Below, one piece after another: positions 34,707 to 45,559 of a DNA stretch of 64,000 bases; position 1 is the first letter of the stretch; every line of letters begins with the position of its first letter. The notes under the pieces were generated by a model that saw only the letters and a program-made list of their open reading frames with translations, had not been told where the DNA came from and did no database searches. Source of the stretch: Sarcophilus harrisii (taxonomy: Eukaryota > Chordata > Mammalia > Dasyuromorphia > Dasyuridae); NCBI RefSeq assembly GCF_902635505.1, contig NC_045428.1, positions 226,998,107 to 227,062,106 of the forward strand. The letters run 5' to 3'. The translations under genes were made by a program, and so were the position numbers.

Positions 34707-37700
34707 GTATGCAATTAAAAAAAAAAATCTCTTAAATGAAGAAACACTATCCTGAAAGAAAACCTGCAAACATTTAAAATGTACTGGGATTGGGATGGGG
34801 GAGGGAACTATTTAAAAGTTTTCCCTTGGAAAATATTTTTTAGTATTTATTTTATATAATTAGGTATTAATTTTTAGGCAGTACATCTAAGGAAATGTAT
34901 AAGTTACAGAATGAAGTCACAATCTATTGTGTGAATGTCAAATGAGAAATGATTTTAAATAGACAACAAGGGTGAGACAAATTTGTCTTGGATATCTTTC
35001 CACTTCTTGTATCATCTTACTCTTTCTCCCTTCCCAAGTACCTTTCTGATCCCATATGCCCTCTCTCTTTCTTTCAATGACTGGCATATAGTAATCATAA
35101 ATATTTTTTTCATTTATTCATTCAGTCATTTTTCAACTAATTCTGATAAAGTATCAACTGATAATTATGTGTTACTCGATGAAGCTTTAGTTTATATTCT
35201 TCCTCAGAAAGTATTTGTAAATTAAAAATGGACCTGAGAGAAAAATGGTTCCAAGGATCCAGTCTAAAATGCTACAGTAACTTGGGAACCCCTGTCTTAT
35301 CTTCAACTGTGTTTTGTCTTAGCTTGGAGATTCACAGCTCATGACTTTTTGAAGGTGGGAGGAAGATCCAACTAGCAGGTAGCCATCAACTTTCCCCCCC
35401 ACCTTGACAGACCCTTCTAAAAAGCTATCTTGTTCCTGCTTTCTAGAGAGTTCCTTGACTTACATGAGTCTCACTGGAAAATCACAAGAACATTCTACTA
35501 AAGAACAGGCAAGTGAAGCTTAACTACTATAAAGACTTTGGGCAAAAAGATAATTATTTTTTCCTTTGACAAGTTTTAAACTGTATAGTACACCTGTAAG
35601 GATTACTGTTAGAAGTAACAATTTAAGAAATTTAACTTATACATGACTGTTCATTTCCCCAATAATATTTATTATAATTTTGAATGAATGTTAATAAGTT
35701 CTAAAATTAACCTTTTAAAAATATGATCTGATGTCAATTTATATGAGGCAGATAGTCCAAAATTTCCCAAGTCCTTTTAAACATTCTATGTATTATATTT
35801 TTCTAAGATTATAAAACCCTTCACCAGAAAGCAGTTCAGTTACCTGAATGTGGAATCTCTGTAGAAATGGCAAACCACTTTTTTACTTTCTTTGACCTCC
35901 TGAAAAAACTCTCTTTCACTAGGAATTTCTCTGTATTCACCATGTCCTTTTGAAAGCCATTCCTAGGTTAGAAAGAGTAAATAACAATATTTGAAATTTC
36001 TTTTTCAGCAAATGGGAATGTTGAGTCTTAGATAAGCATGTAAAATAATTTTGATGTCATTAAAATCATTTGCAGCAAATTTTATTTTAGAACAATTAAA
36101 AATAACCAATTTCTACTAAAATGAGTAATTTACACTCATCGATTCCATTTCCTCAATCACTCCAATTCCTTGCTTTCAAGGCAATCTTCCTAATGAAACT
36201 ACTCTCTCAAAGTTGTTAATGATTTCCAAACTGCTCCATTAGATAGGAGATAGATATAGATAGATATCATTAGATAGAGTTTTCCTGTCTCAGTTCTTAA
36301 CCTCCTTGTACTATGCTCCCAGTTTTCATCAAAAAGTGAATAGGTTTTGATGTCCAACATCCACCTCATCATCTACATGTGGATGTATCCCAAAGCTTTG
36401 GCCCTTAGCCCTGTCCTGCTCTTACTCCATGACGATGTCCATGGCAATCTTATTTATCCCTGTTTTCAATGGTCACTTTCCTCCACATGATTCTAAAATG
36501 TCAACTGCCATTCCTGATTACTCTCCTACTCTTCTTACCACCTGGTCCTCCATCTTTCATGAATCTCCACATGGACCTACTATGCAACATCTCAAACTCA
36601 AGATGATTAAAATGGAATCATCACTTTTCTCACCTAAACTTTTTTATTGACTCCATCACCCCAAAATTTGAAATTTTGGAGTAATCACTGATTTTTCTTA
36701 TCACTGTAACCACAGAGGAAGCATATCATAGTGGAAAGTGATGGTTCCAAGTTCTACTTTTGATACTACTTGTGTGACTATAGTTAAATCACTAACTTCT
36801 TAGTCTCAACTGCATTTGTAGAATGAACATTCCTGCAGTATCCACCTTTTACTATCTTTTTTTGTGTATAGCAATTTAGTTTATATGAAGTTGCTTTGTA
36901 AATTTTAAAATATTATATGAATGATAGTTATTATCATCATCTAATCATTACATCCTGTTCTTAACCTCTACAAAATCTTTCACGTTTGTCCTCTTCATTC
37001 TACTTATGTCACACCTAATTTGGTTCACATCTCTTGTTTAAAATGGTTACAATCATCTTACTCAATTTTTCCTTCTTCATATATCTCCCTAAGGCAAAAA
37101 TCTCCCCATGTTTCTCCCTTGCTCAATAATCTTAAGTGGCTCCCCATTATAGAGCGCAAAATATTATTTCAATATGGTATTTAAAGTCTCTCCAACTTAC
37201 CTTTCTAGCTTCACTTCATATTCCTCTTCACAAATTCTATCTTCTATCTAAGTTGGACCACTAATTTATTCCCTGAACTCAGAATGCCACTGCCTGCCCA
37301 CGTGATTGGCAATAGCTTTTTCTCAAGAGCTCAGATCGAGCCTCAGACATTTCCCTGTAGGGCAAGTCATTTAAACTTTTTCTGTCTCAGTTTCCTCAAC
37401 TGTAAAGTGGAGATCATAATAGCATAGGGCTGATGTGAGGATCAAATGAAATATTTCTAAAAAATGCTTAACACAGTGCCTGGTACATATATAATTACTT
37501 CTTCCCTTTCCACGCCAAAGATAATCCACTTCATTTCTTTGAGAATTTTATTGTTCTTCAATGGTTAGTTCATATACTACCTCGTTCCTTGTATTTTTAT
37601 GTATCCCAACTATCTTGCAGTTAAAATTGTTCTTTATTCTCAAATTCTCCCAGAAAAACTTGTCTAGATCTTCATTCTATATTTTGTATTACATCTTTTT

Positions 37701-40700
37701 ACAAGTTTTATTAGAGTAGCACTCTTTCCTCCTGGTATACTTTGATAGAATGTAGATCCTTTGGGGTCATGATCTGTGCTTTTATTCTTTTATGATTTAC
37801 ACCTTGCTTAGCAGGCACTTAGAAGATATTTGTAGACTATGTTGAAAAATGAAAATTAAATTATAAATTTTTTTGCTTTTAATTTTGGCAAGACAATTTG
37901 TATTTTTTCTATCTTTTGCTATTTGGTACAAATTTATATTTAATGATATTAATTGCCCATAAAATGTCTAAGGTAATCCTTTGGATTTAATAATGCTCTG
38001 AATATTTTAAAATAAGCGTTCTGAAAACTCTCAGTATGTGAATTCATAGACTAATGTTTAAGCAAGTCAGTGACCAGTAATATCTCTCTTTCTGTTGAGT
38101 TCCTGAACTCAGAAGAATTTTACCCAAAGTTCCCCTAAAATGCCATAAACAAAAGTTAATTTTAAAAGGCTAAATTTTATTTGTTTAATTAAATTTGTGA
38201 AAAAAAGTATGTGGAGAAGAGGCGAACTTCTATATGTTTTTGTTGAGTGCCAGGGCCTCAGGTATCATTTTATTTGTAAAAGTTCTTGGGGAGGAGGAGA
38301 GGTGAACCAGCTATATAAATCATTTGGAAGAAATCTTAGAGGTTGAATAATTCAAACTCCCACCTGTCAAAGGGGTTCCCTCCACATTATTCTTTATGTA
38401 ATTTAGTTTGCAATCAAATGTTGCTAGTAGAGAGAATTGTTAGACCCTGGAGTTAATAGCCTCTGGGGTCAAAACTCATCACAGAGGCTTATGATGTGAC
38501 TCTTAGCAAGTTAAGTAACCTTTGGCCTCAGTCCCCTCCTCCATAAGAGGATGGGATTGGACCAGATGATCTCTGAAGAGCCTTCTAGTTCTATATTTAT
38601 TATCTCTACGATTTCCAGAGATGAGACCCTTACCACTGATTAAGGCATTTCATGCCATCTTTGAAATAAACAGCTGTTAGGCAAAAATTCTTCCTTATCC
38701 TGCTTGAAAATATGCCTTTAGTTTTTATCTGTAGGTAGTGGTCCCTTTTGTTCTCAAAAGAAAACAAGTTAAATATCTCTTCCATATTTTCTACCTTTTA
38801 AATCTGTTTTTCACTAGGTTGAATGTTCCTGGTTTCTTCATTCTTTACAACATTTTATCTAGACCATTTACAAAGCTGGTTGTCCTCCTTAAGAATACAC
38901 TCTAATTTAACAATGCTGCTACCACAATGTGACATTCAAAACTGATCCCACTATTACAATGTGGTCTGAACTACTTAAGAGTATAACACAATTATTGCAT
39001 TCCTCAATCTAGACACAATACTTTTATTAATTCAGCCTAAGATTGTATATCTTTTTCTTGCAACCCCAACATATTTTTGGCTCATATTTAAATAAACTAA
39101 CATTCTTTTTTTTTTTTTTTTTTAAATTCTGTGTGGATAACTTATTGGCTAGGTATTGTTCATTTTGTACTTGTACAATTGGTATTCTGACCAATTTATC
39201 TCTACATTTATCTCTATTAATTTCATTTTGTCAGTTTTGTCTCATGGCGAGATTATACTAAGGTCTTTTTGAATACTGTTATCCAGTATATGTGCTATTC
39301 TTTCCCTTCACTTGTGTCATTTGTCAATAAAATCAAATTCTATGTTGGTTCTTATAGATATCCATGTTCCCAAGGTGCCGATAAAAAAATGAATCCTGCA
39401 GTTCTTTCTTTTAACCTCATTGAACACCAAGTAACATTTAGGAATATTTTTTCCCCTGTGAAAATAGGTATAATGACAGATAATAAGCAGTGTAAATATT
39501 TCTTATCAATTGAAAGATGAGATCTGTGAACATATTTAAGTAATTCCACCCTTTCTGAGGCTAGTTCTTTGAACATATCCCTGAACCTCATTTTCTTATC
39601 TTCACCAGCAGACTGAATCCTTTGTCATTCCTTCTCTTTTAATTTTCAGCTTTTCTCCTTAGCAACTGGTCTTCCTTCAAACTATTCCTTCAAACACATC
39701 CAAGTTTCTACCTACCTTTAAAAAAACCTTCACTAGATCCTTTCAAACTATTGCCCTACATACCTCTTCTTCCATTCTCAAAATAACTAGAAAAAGCCAT
39801 TTTTACAAACATAGCCCCCATCTTACTTTCTTATTGAGTTCTCAACCTTTTGCATTTTATCTTGACCTCATTATTCTTTTGAAATTTCTTTAAGCTATCT
39901 ATGACCTCTAAAGAACATAGTTTTTATTTTAATTTTTTCCCCCAACCTTCTTGAATTCTCCTGCTGCATTTGACACTGCTGACTACTGTCTCCCCCTGGA
40001 TATTCTTTTCTCTTTGCTTTTATAAGATGTCTTCTGGTTCTTCTACCTATCTGACCACTTCTTCCTTGTCTCCTTAGCTGGCTCATCATTCATATCATAC
40101 TGCCCAACTATAGGTGTTTTTTAAAGCTCTGCCCTGGATTCTTATGAGTTTAATTATTATCTCTTACTAACAAATTATCATTAACCCTAGTTTCTTCCCC
40201 AAGTTTTAGTTCCATATCACCAGTTGCCTGTTAGGCATTTCAAACCATGTCTCTGGGACATCTCAAAATCAACATATCTAAGACAAAATTTGTCTTTTTA
40301 TCTTTTTTCAAATTTCCCTATTTCTGATGAAGGAACCATCATTTTTTCAGTCCCTCAGGTTTATAACCTTGGCATTATCACTGATGCTTTCTTTTGTTTT
40401 ACTTTCTCTCACCCTACATAACCAATAAGTTGTCCAGTCTTGATATTTCTACCTTCACAACATCTTCTCATTCAATGCCTTCTCTCCATTCAGTCTTTCA
40501 TCATTTCCTGCCTATAGTATTTTAATAGGTTTCTAATTAGTCGTCCTACTTCAAGTCTTTCATTCCCAGTTAAATCTTTTTTCTTAAGCACATATTTGAC
40601 TATGCCATTAAATGAACTACAATGGTTCCCTACTAAGCCTTTCTGTTTAGTTTTTTGATGGGGAGGAGAGAGAATAAGTTTTATTTGCATAATTCTTATT

Positions 40701-41953
40701 GGCAAGACATACTAATGAAACTAAAATACCATTTGCTTTTCTGAAAAGAGAGTTGTTAAAAAAACTTTTGGATTATTAAGTTGCTAAGCATGTTCTTTGT
40801 CAAAGATTATACTATGTTGACAACTGAAGCTTAATAGTAATGTAGTGATTCATAATTTGTTAAAAATTAGTTTATTTTAATTATTACTCTATGTTTTCAG
40901 TTTAAGAGCATGATCTGTTATTTTAAAAGGCTGAAAAAGGAAAACTATTGAGGGTGAAAACTACTTCTCTTTCTAAGATTTAGACATAAAATTACAAGGG
41001 TACTAAAAGATAGAAACAACTCTGAAGTCCCATATGTCCATAGAAGGACTGGGGGGAAAAAGATCTTTGAAAGGGTACCATGGAGGCTTTTAATGTCCTT
41101 CATAACCTTGTCCTAAACTTATCTTTCAACATCATTATATAATGTCTTCTTCCTTCACTCTACACAGAGTAATCCTCAATGCTACTAGAAGCAGATCTTA
41201 ATATAATTGAGAAATGTTTAACAGTATAAATAAAAATACAATACAACAAGGATAAAATTAATTTGTGGATTTCTAAGTAAATATGCAGCAGGAGGAATCC
41301 ATTTCTATTTGAGTTTGACATCATTACTCTGCAGAATATTATATATTGAGAATAACTAAAAATCTTTCCTCTATAGCTCTCAAAACTACTTTGCAGTCAT
41401 TTTTTTCACTTGAAAACATTCCTGCTAAAAAAATTTCAGTAATTAAAACCCCCTCTCCCATTTTATAGTCTGGCAGGCTAAATTACGAAAGGGTTAATGA
41501 AAGCATGCATGGAATTTAGGTCTTTTGATTGCTAGTTCATTATTTTGCCAAAGTGTTCTTAATCTGAAGCCTTCATCTAAAAAACCCAATCTGTATTCAG
41601 ATTATTACACTGATTAGGTTAAAAACACTTGCTTAAACAAATTTTAAACAATGGCAAGGATACATTAATTTATTAACCCCTAAAATGAGGCCCAACAGCA
41701 ACTACTGCAGTAGTATAAGGGACCATACTGTTTAGTAATTCAGAAACCAGTGCAGCTAGGTTACTTGTTTCTGCTGCTGTGCTTTCTTTAGTGCTTCAAG
41801 TCTCTTTTCTTTGAGGCGCTCCAATTCATCCTCATCCATCTGATCCAGTTTTTGAATCTCAGCATCCAGCTGCTGTTCCACAATATTGGTTGTCTGAAGC
41901 AATTGATTCTCCAGGACTTTTGCAAACATATCAACAGATGTATGAGCTTCCAT
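31381..41953 (-). CDS. TXNDC9: TXNDC9, thioredoxin domain-containing protein 9 (complete, 4 coding exons)
   Basis: TXNDC9 (APACD) is a phosducin-like, thioredoxin-fold protein known to bind the cytosolic CCT/TRiC chaperonin and to influence actin and tubulin folding. Coding exons 41953-41765, 35962-35844, 33562-33308 and 31498-31381 join to 226 codons plus TAA, the length of the human protein as I recall it. Residues 1-63 are a helical, charged N-terminal part ([17 protein letters not shown]). The thioredoxin fold covers about 75-185. The site equal to the CxxC reads T101-F-R-C104, so only the second cysteine remains, as in human, and classical disulfide reductase activity is unlikely. The cis-proline is P143 (VIPT). 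The C-terminus is acidic (DSDSDDD). All junctions are GT-AG and phases match. The start is the first ATG of exon 2; exon 1 (ending at 44455) is untranslated. It lies head-to-head with EIF5B. Confidence 0.97.
31828..32017. repeat. Diverged 95-bp tandem duplication in TXNDC9 intron 4
   Basis: Two consecutive units begin 'tgtgcaattaaattta' at 31828 and 31923 and stay alignable to their ends ('attaatcttatcctttttcc' against 'attaattttatccttattcc'). Confidence 0.8.
32358..32508 (+). mobile_element. WSINE1 SINE in TXNDC9 intron 4
   Basis: The body reads 'ctagatggtgtagtggataa', 'agcaccagccctgaagtcag', 'cagctgtgtgatcctgggca' and 'cttaaccccaagtgcctga'. It is nearly full length and antisense to TXNDC9. 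Confidence 0.85.
33308..33562 (-). CDS. TXNDC9: TXNDC9 exon 4
   Basis: There are 255 bases after the acceptor 'ggctttacag'. It completes Arg103, then codes 104-187 ([10 protein letters not shown] to GCSDIINY) and two bases of Ser188, with donor AG|GTAACT. It carries the core of the thioredoxin fold, including the cis-Pro 'VIPT' and the 'TETLEWRLG' helix. Confidence 0.96.
34145..34260 (+). mobile_element. MIR/L2-like tail in TXNDC9 intron 3
   Basis: 'aataatagcagctaacattt' and 'catggtgctaaggttttac' are typical of MIR3/L2 tails. Elsewhere intron 3 (33563-35843) shows no exon. Confidence 0.45.
34665..34703. repeat. (TG)n microsatellite
   Basis: About 20 pure TG units in TXNDC9 intron 3. Confidence 0.95.
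35844..35962 (-). CDS. TXNDC9: TXNDC9 exon 3
   Basis: There are 119 bases after the acceptor 'tttctaacctag'. Codons 64-102 ([10 protein letters not shown] to HFYRDSTF) plus two bases of Arg103 are followed by the donor AG|GTAACT. It includes the first strand and the altered active-site region. Confidence 0.95.
36715..36900 (+). mobile_element. MIR inserted in the LINE2 relic
   Basis: 'gcatatcatagtggaaagtg', 'acttgtgtgactatagttaa' and 'atcactaacttcttagtctc' follow the MIR order and interrupt the L2 sequence. Confidence 0.5.
37325..37500 (+). mobile_element. MIR inserted in the LINE2 relic
   Basis: 'ctgtctcagtttcctcaact', 'gtaaagtggagatcataat' and 'cttaacacagtgcctggtac' give a clear MIR core and tail. 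Confidence 0.65.
38470..38610 (+). mobile_element. MIR fragment
   Basis: 'gatgtgactcttagcaagtt', 'gattggaccagatgatctct' and 'gccttctagttctatattt' are MIR words. Confidence 0.6.
38640..39420 (-). mobile_element. L3/CR1-type LINE relic, minus strand
   Basis: The plus strand reads as the antisense of a CR1-like 3' region: 'tggttgtcctccttaagaat' (usual 'gttgccctcctctgga'), 'acaatgtggtctgaactac', 'aatacttttattaattcagc', 'tttttggctcatattta' and 'cacttgtgtcatttgtcaat'. The word order matches the CR1/L3 consensus that I know from amniotes. A T-run at 39105-39123 may be a later insertion. Confidence 0.55.
39610..40640 (+). mobile_element. LINE2 (CR1-clade) ORF2 relic, plus strand
   Basis: Translation of 39960-40010 gives '[18 protein letters not shown]', matching the RT motif 'SAAFDTVDHSLLLDTLFSL'. 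Further words, 'catctcaaaatcaacatatc', 'ataaccttggcattatcact' and 'ctacaatggttccctactaa', keep the ORF2 order. Many stops are present. Confidence 0.7.
40641..41764. other. No exon recognised (TXNDC9 intron 2)
   Basis: A short L2-like phrase lies at about 41085-41180. Otherwise nothing was recognised. Confidence 0.35.
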
Positions 41954-41982
41954 TTTTTGAATGTACTGTTCACTCCTTATAA
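41765..41982 (-). CDS. TXNDC9: TXNDC9 exon 2 (start codon 41953-41951)
   Basis: The acceptor 'ttatttccatag' ends at 41983, there are 29 untranslated bases, then codons 1-63 ([10 protein letters not shown] to QQQKQ). The donor is CAA|GTAACC with GT at 41764-41763. The next exon resumes in phase 0 with E-W-L. Confidence 0.95.
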
Positions 41983-42554
41983 CTATGGAAATAAAAACAC
42001 ACAGTTAAAATATTGCCAAGATGACACCATGTTCCTTAGATTGTCCATAATATAAGCAAGGAACATTATTTGAACAGCATGCAATTAACTGACATAATGA
42101 TTTTTATTATTTGTTTACTTTCCTAGGCCATGAATATGCTTGTGGAAAGTAAGATGATTAGAGAAAAATGAGTTGACTTTGATTCAACTTCTTTTTCTGT
42201 AATAAACTATGACATCTGTTGTCTACTTTTAATTATCTAAGATATAATAATGCTAATCTAAAGATGAATGATTTCATTAACATGGACACAACTGCCACAA
42301 TCTCTCTACAATTTGGTAGAAGGCTTTCAACTTAATAAAAATTGCCTTGGTTGAAAAATTCATTGCTCTTCGGCCAATTTTGTGATAAATTTCTGAAATT
42401 AGGCTAGTTCAGGTACAATAGACATATATATATATATATTGTTAAGATCTGAAACCTTTCTAGCTTGGTAGAGCCTTCTAGAGAGTGTAATCTATTTGTT
42501 TCATTTCTAAGCCAATGAGAACATATATTTATGTAATTCACTTAAGATCCAATA

Positions 42555-42670
42555 CTCCCTTCCTCAATAGGGAGAAAGAAAAATTTGGAACACAAGGCTG
42601 TGCAAGGGAATGTTGAAAACTATCTTTGCATATATTTTGAAAATAAAACTATTATTAAAATTTAAAAAAT
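42555..42670 (+). mobile_element. L1 3' end, type A (short)
   Basis: 'aaatttggaacacaaggctg' and 'gggaatgttgaaaactatct', then an A-rich tail, match 780-900 and 20760-20880. It lies in TXNDC9 intron 1. Confidence 0.65.
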
Positions 42671-42944
42671 CCATATGGGAAAAAAAGAATGAAAATGGGC
42701 TATAGAACAGTCAAATAAACATTTCCTATGATAATAATCTGCAATATAAGCATTATTGCTGCTGTATATTTTGCAACACAATTCATTACAAAACAGAATT
42801 CAGTATGAGATTCACTTTAGGCACTATACAAAAAGGGATTATTTGCTGAAAGACAAAAAAAGGTATTTTTCATAATGTGATTTTATAGTTTCAAAATTTC
42901 AGTTATAATTTTTGGTATTGGTAGATTTTTCCTCTCCTTCATCC

Positions 42945-43690
42945 ATCATATGCATTCAGATGCTAATGCCTATCAGTCGCACCTCTCCAAGCTCTCTTCT
43001 ACTTTTTTTTCTACTCCCTTTGCCACCACAGGTCCTCAATATTTTTTCACTTGAATTATTTTAATATCCTCCTGCTTTGTCTCCCTGACTTTAGTTTAGT
43101 CTATTTATTCCCTTTCTGAGTGATCCTGCAAATTGCAAAATAATCACCTCAAATGCATGGGTCTGACCATGTAATTTCCCTGTTCCAAAACCTCAGGATC
43201 ATAGCCTAAGGTCCTCACATTTGGAGGAAGAAGTTAACTTAAGAGATGATTTAGTGATCTAGTCCAAAATTTTCATTTTGTAGACAAGAAAAAGGAAAAC
43301 CAAAGGGGCTAAATATGCACAGAGGAAGTTCAGTGGTAGAGCTAGGATTCAAATTCAGGTTTTCTGAATCCTAGTCTAGTGTTCTTTACACAACGTTGTT
43401 CTCATTATTAAGGTTAAAATAAAGACTCCTGATAGGCATTCCTTTCACACTATTCCCCTTAATGCAATCTATATTCTGGCCAAACTGTTAGAATGTCTTT
43501 CATCTCATCTTGTTTTCTCTTCCTTTCATCCTTCAAGCTTCTAAGTACCTACTTTCCTCATCCCTGTTGGAACACTTACTTTCAAAGTCCAGATCAGGTG
43601 TTTTCTCTCCTCTAGGAAGCTTTTCCTTAAGCCTCACCCAACCCACTCCTCCCCCTTCTCCAAATCTTAAGTCTTTGTATCCCCTGTGCA
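42945..43690 (+). mobile_element. LINE2 relic with an embedded MIR-like element
   Basis: L2 words lie on both sides ('ggtctgaccatgtaatttcc', 'caatctatattctggccaaa', 'tactttcaaagtccagatca'). 43205-43395 has MIR3-like words ('tagtgatctagtccaaaatt', 'cagtggtagagctaggattc'). Confidence 0.55.
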
Positions 43691-44259
43691 AGCACATAGA
43701 AAGTGCTCAATACAACAAAACTCTGATTCAGCCAGCAACAGCCGCCTACCCCTAGTTCAGATAACTATAAGAGCAGGATTAGTGAGTTGCACGTTACTCA
43801 GTTCTTGTTCGGTCACTAGGGCTGATAACACAAGCACTGGTGTGTACCAGTTTAAAACCCAGTCACAATATCTTTGGGGCGAGCCGTTACCCCATTTCCT
43901 ATAGTCCTGTTATTTCCCTACTCATCTTCCGTTAATGGTGGTCTCCAATTCTGCTTTCCTTCCTTCCAGCTTTGCTAATCCCCAAGGACCAATTGTTTTT
44001 CCTTTGGTGTAAAGGGGAGGGCGAAGGACTAGCATGTCCCCAAATAACCCGAGGCTTCTTTACTTCCCCAAAGTGGGGACTATATTTTGGGCAATGAGCA
44101 GATCTGAATCCTTCACAAACAGCCACGCAGCCACGGGTTCCTCTCCGAGATCTCCCTTTTATCTCCTCCATTCACAACTCTCCGAACCGCCCTACCAGGA
44201 CTAGAAAAGGGTAGTTGAAGTGAGGGTAACTTCCACTCCCCCCCTCAGATTTTGGCTCC
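43691..44259. other. No gene recognised; upstream edge of the CpG island (TXNDC9 intron 1)
   Basis: GC content rises towards 44260. No exon was recognised. Confidence 0.4.
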
Positions 44260-44454
44260 AAAGTCATTCAATACGCATGCGTGGCCCTGTCCGCAATTGC
44301 GCACTGAGGGGTTGGCCCCTCCCCCACCAGGCCTACCCCCGGCTTGCCTTCCCTTTCTCCATCCCGTTCCCAGTTTCCAGGCTTACTCCTAGAACCCCAA
44401 GGCATGCCTTACAGACATCGCCAGCCTCGCATTCTCGCCTCAGGCCCGCCTCAC

Positions 44455-44530
44455 CTGAGATGGCGGGGATTGCTGCGCTCCCTTCCCCCGAGGAATGGGG
44501 AAGATTTGGCGGAAGGTCACTGCTACTTCT
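44455..44530 (-). other. TXNDC9: TXNDC9 exon 1 (5' UTR), start approximate
   Basis: The splice donor at 44454-44453 (GT after TCTCAG) is the best minus-strand donor in the island and pairs with the acceptor at 41984-41983. The transcription start is only inferred from the CCAAT box about 70-140 bp upstream of the donor. Confidence 0.6.
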
Positions 44531-44595
44531 GAATCGACTGAAGCTAAGGCGGCGGCGGCGGGTGGGCACCAGCCAGTTGCAAACACTAAGCCCTC

Positions 44596-44600
44596 ATTGG
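44596..44600 (-). promoter_or_regulatory. CCAAT box (NF-Y) for TXNDC9
   Basis: ATTGG on the plus strand within 'cctcattggctg' gives CAGCCAATGAGG on the minus strand, a good NF-Y core. Confidence 0.55.
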
Positions 44601-44662
44601 CTGTTTCCTACGCTCGACGCGAACTGACTGCCCCCAAAGAAGAGAGCCAGTGTACGTCTCCA

Positions 44663-44672
44663 GCGCATGCGC
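44663..44672. promoter_or_regulatory. NRF1 site GCGCATGCGC
   Basis: This is a perfect palindrome matching the NRF1 core. A related ACGCATGCGT lies at 44273-44282, and a one-mismatch TGCGCCTGCGC lies at 45599-45609 next to EIF5B. Confidence 0.65.
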
Positions 44673-44818
44673 TCTTCCGCTCCTTTGCGTACATTTCCGC
44701 ACTCCCTTCTTTTCCCCTCTCCCCATCTCTTTAGTGTCTAGGTTTCTGAGAAGATAGGTGCAACTGCCTCGGGTGTGTTTTCCTATGGCTAATACAAAAG
44801 CCCAAGATTCTTGACTTT

Positions 44819-44826
44819 CTTCCGGG
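44819..44826 (-). promoter_or_regulatory. ETS-type site CCCGGAAG
   Basis: CTTCCGGG on the plus strand equals CCCGGAAG on the minus strand, a strong ETS/GABPA core, located between the two genes. Confidence 0.5.
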
Positions 44827-44880
44827 CCGAAGAATCCCAATATTGCACTTTAGTGTACGAGGTACGGCGGAAGAAGCAAT

Positions 44881-44899
44881 GCATCTTGGGCATTGTAGT
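44881..44899 (-). promoter_or_regulatory. ZNF143/SBS-type motif
   Basis: The minus strand reads ACTACAATGCCCAAGATGC, close to the long ZNF143 element ACTACA-N3-CCCA-N2-ATGC typical of divergent housekeeping promoters. Confidence 0.6.
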
Positions 44900-45559
44900 C
44901 TTCTGGAGATGGGCATGTTGTCCGTTTACTTGATTAAATCTTTTCCCTGTGGTTTCTCGATGAATTTTCTATAGTAAAGTACATAAAAAGACGAAATATA
45001 TTTACTTGAACACATTTCCTGGTCTTATTTTTCCAGATGAGAATTGGAATTTTTTTTTAAAGCACCAAATCTTTTCTCTTTTAAAAAGAGAAGATTGAAA
45101 ACGTATTTTACCAAGTGGGGACACACTCTTTTCGTCTTTGTTTTATTTATTGAGTAGCTCCATAAACCCTGTACCTGGTGCAGAGTGTTTAACTTAGAGC
45201 ACCCCCATGTCGAACTTCGTGCTGATCAGAATTACAGAATTATAGACGTTAAACAGTGGAATGAAGTCCAAATGGATCACAGAAGTTCTTCTTCTGTTCC
45301 AAATGATGTAACAACCGTCCAGAAGTTTGCTTTATAGCCGCAATGGCTGAACTGCCTTGGGAGGATTACATGAACTTTATCACAGAATAGTAACACAAAA
45401 GATTGAACAGTTTATGGACTTCGGCAGTAGAAGAAGATACTTACTCCTCCAGGCACTCAAGACCCTGCAGTTCTAATTTCTAAAGATAGGGGGCGATGTC
45501 TTCATCTAGCGTCACTCGCTGGTCTCTGGAGACGCTCTTCCTTAAACGTAGAACTCTAT

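Larger units (their letters stand above)
36150..37850 (+). mobile_element. LINE2 (CR1-clade) relic in TXNDC9 intron 2
   Basis: The order of words follows L2 ORF2 into its tail: 'ccctgtcctgctcttactcc', 'aacatctcaaactcaagatg', then 'ttaagtggctccccattata', 'ttaaagtctctccaacttac', 'actcagaatgccactgcctg' and 'agaatgtagatcctttgggg'. Two MIR-type SINEs sit inside it (36715-36900 and 37325-37500). Frames are broken. Confidence 0.65.
44260..44720. promoter_or_regulatory. TXNDC9: CpG-rich block with TXNDC9 promoter and exon 1
   Basis: CpG dinucleotides are frequent here, while the rest of the window is CpG-poor. A perfect minus-strand donor CAG|GTGAGG (exon end 44455) fits an untranslated first exon for TXNDC9. 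Upstream of it on the minus strand are a CCAAT box (44600-44596) and an NRF1 palindrome (44663-44672). No TATA box is seen, as expected for a CpG-island promoter. Confidence 0.75.

Noticed and set aside
44220-44840. Open frames of up to 135 codons in the TXNDC9 CpG block
   Set aside because: GC-rich promoter sequence with few stops; arginine- and proline-rich composition and no known domain.
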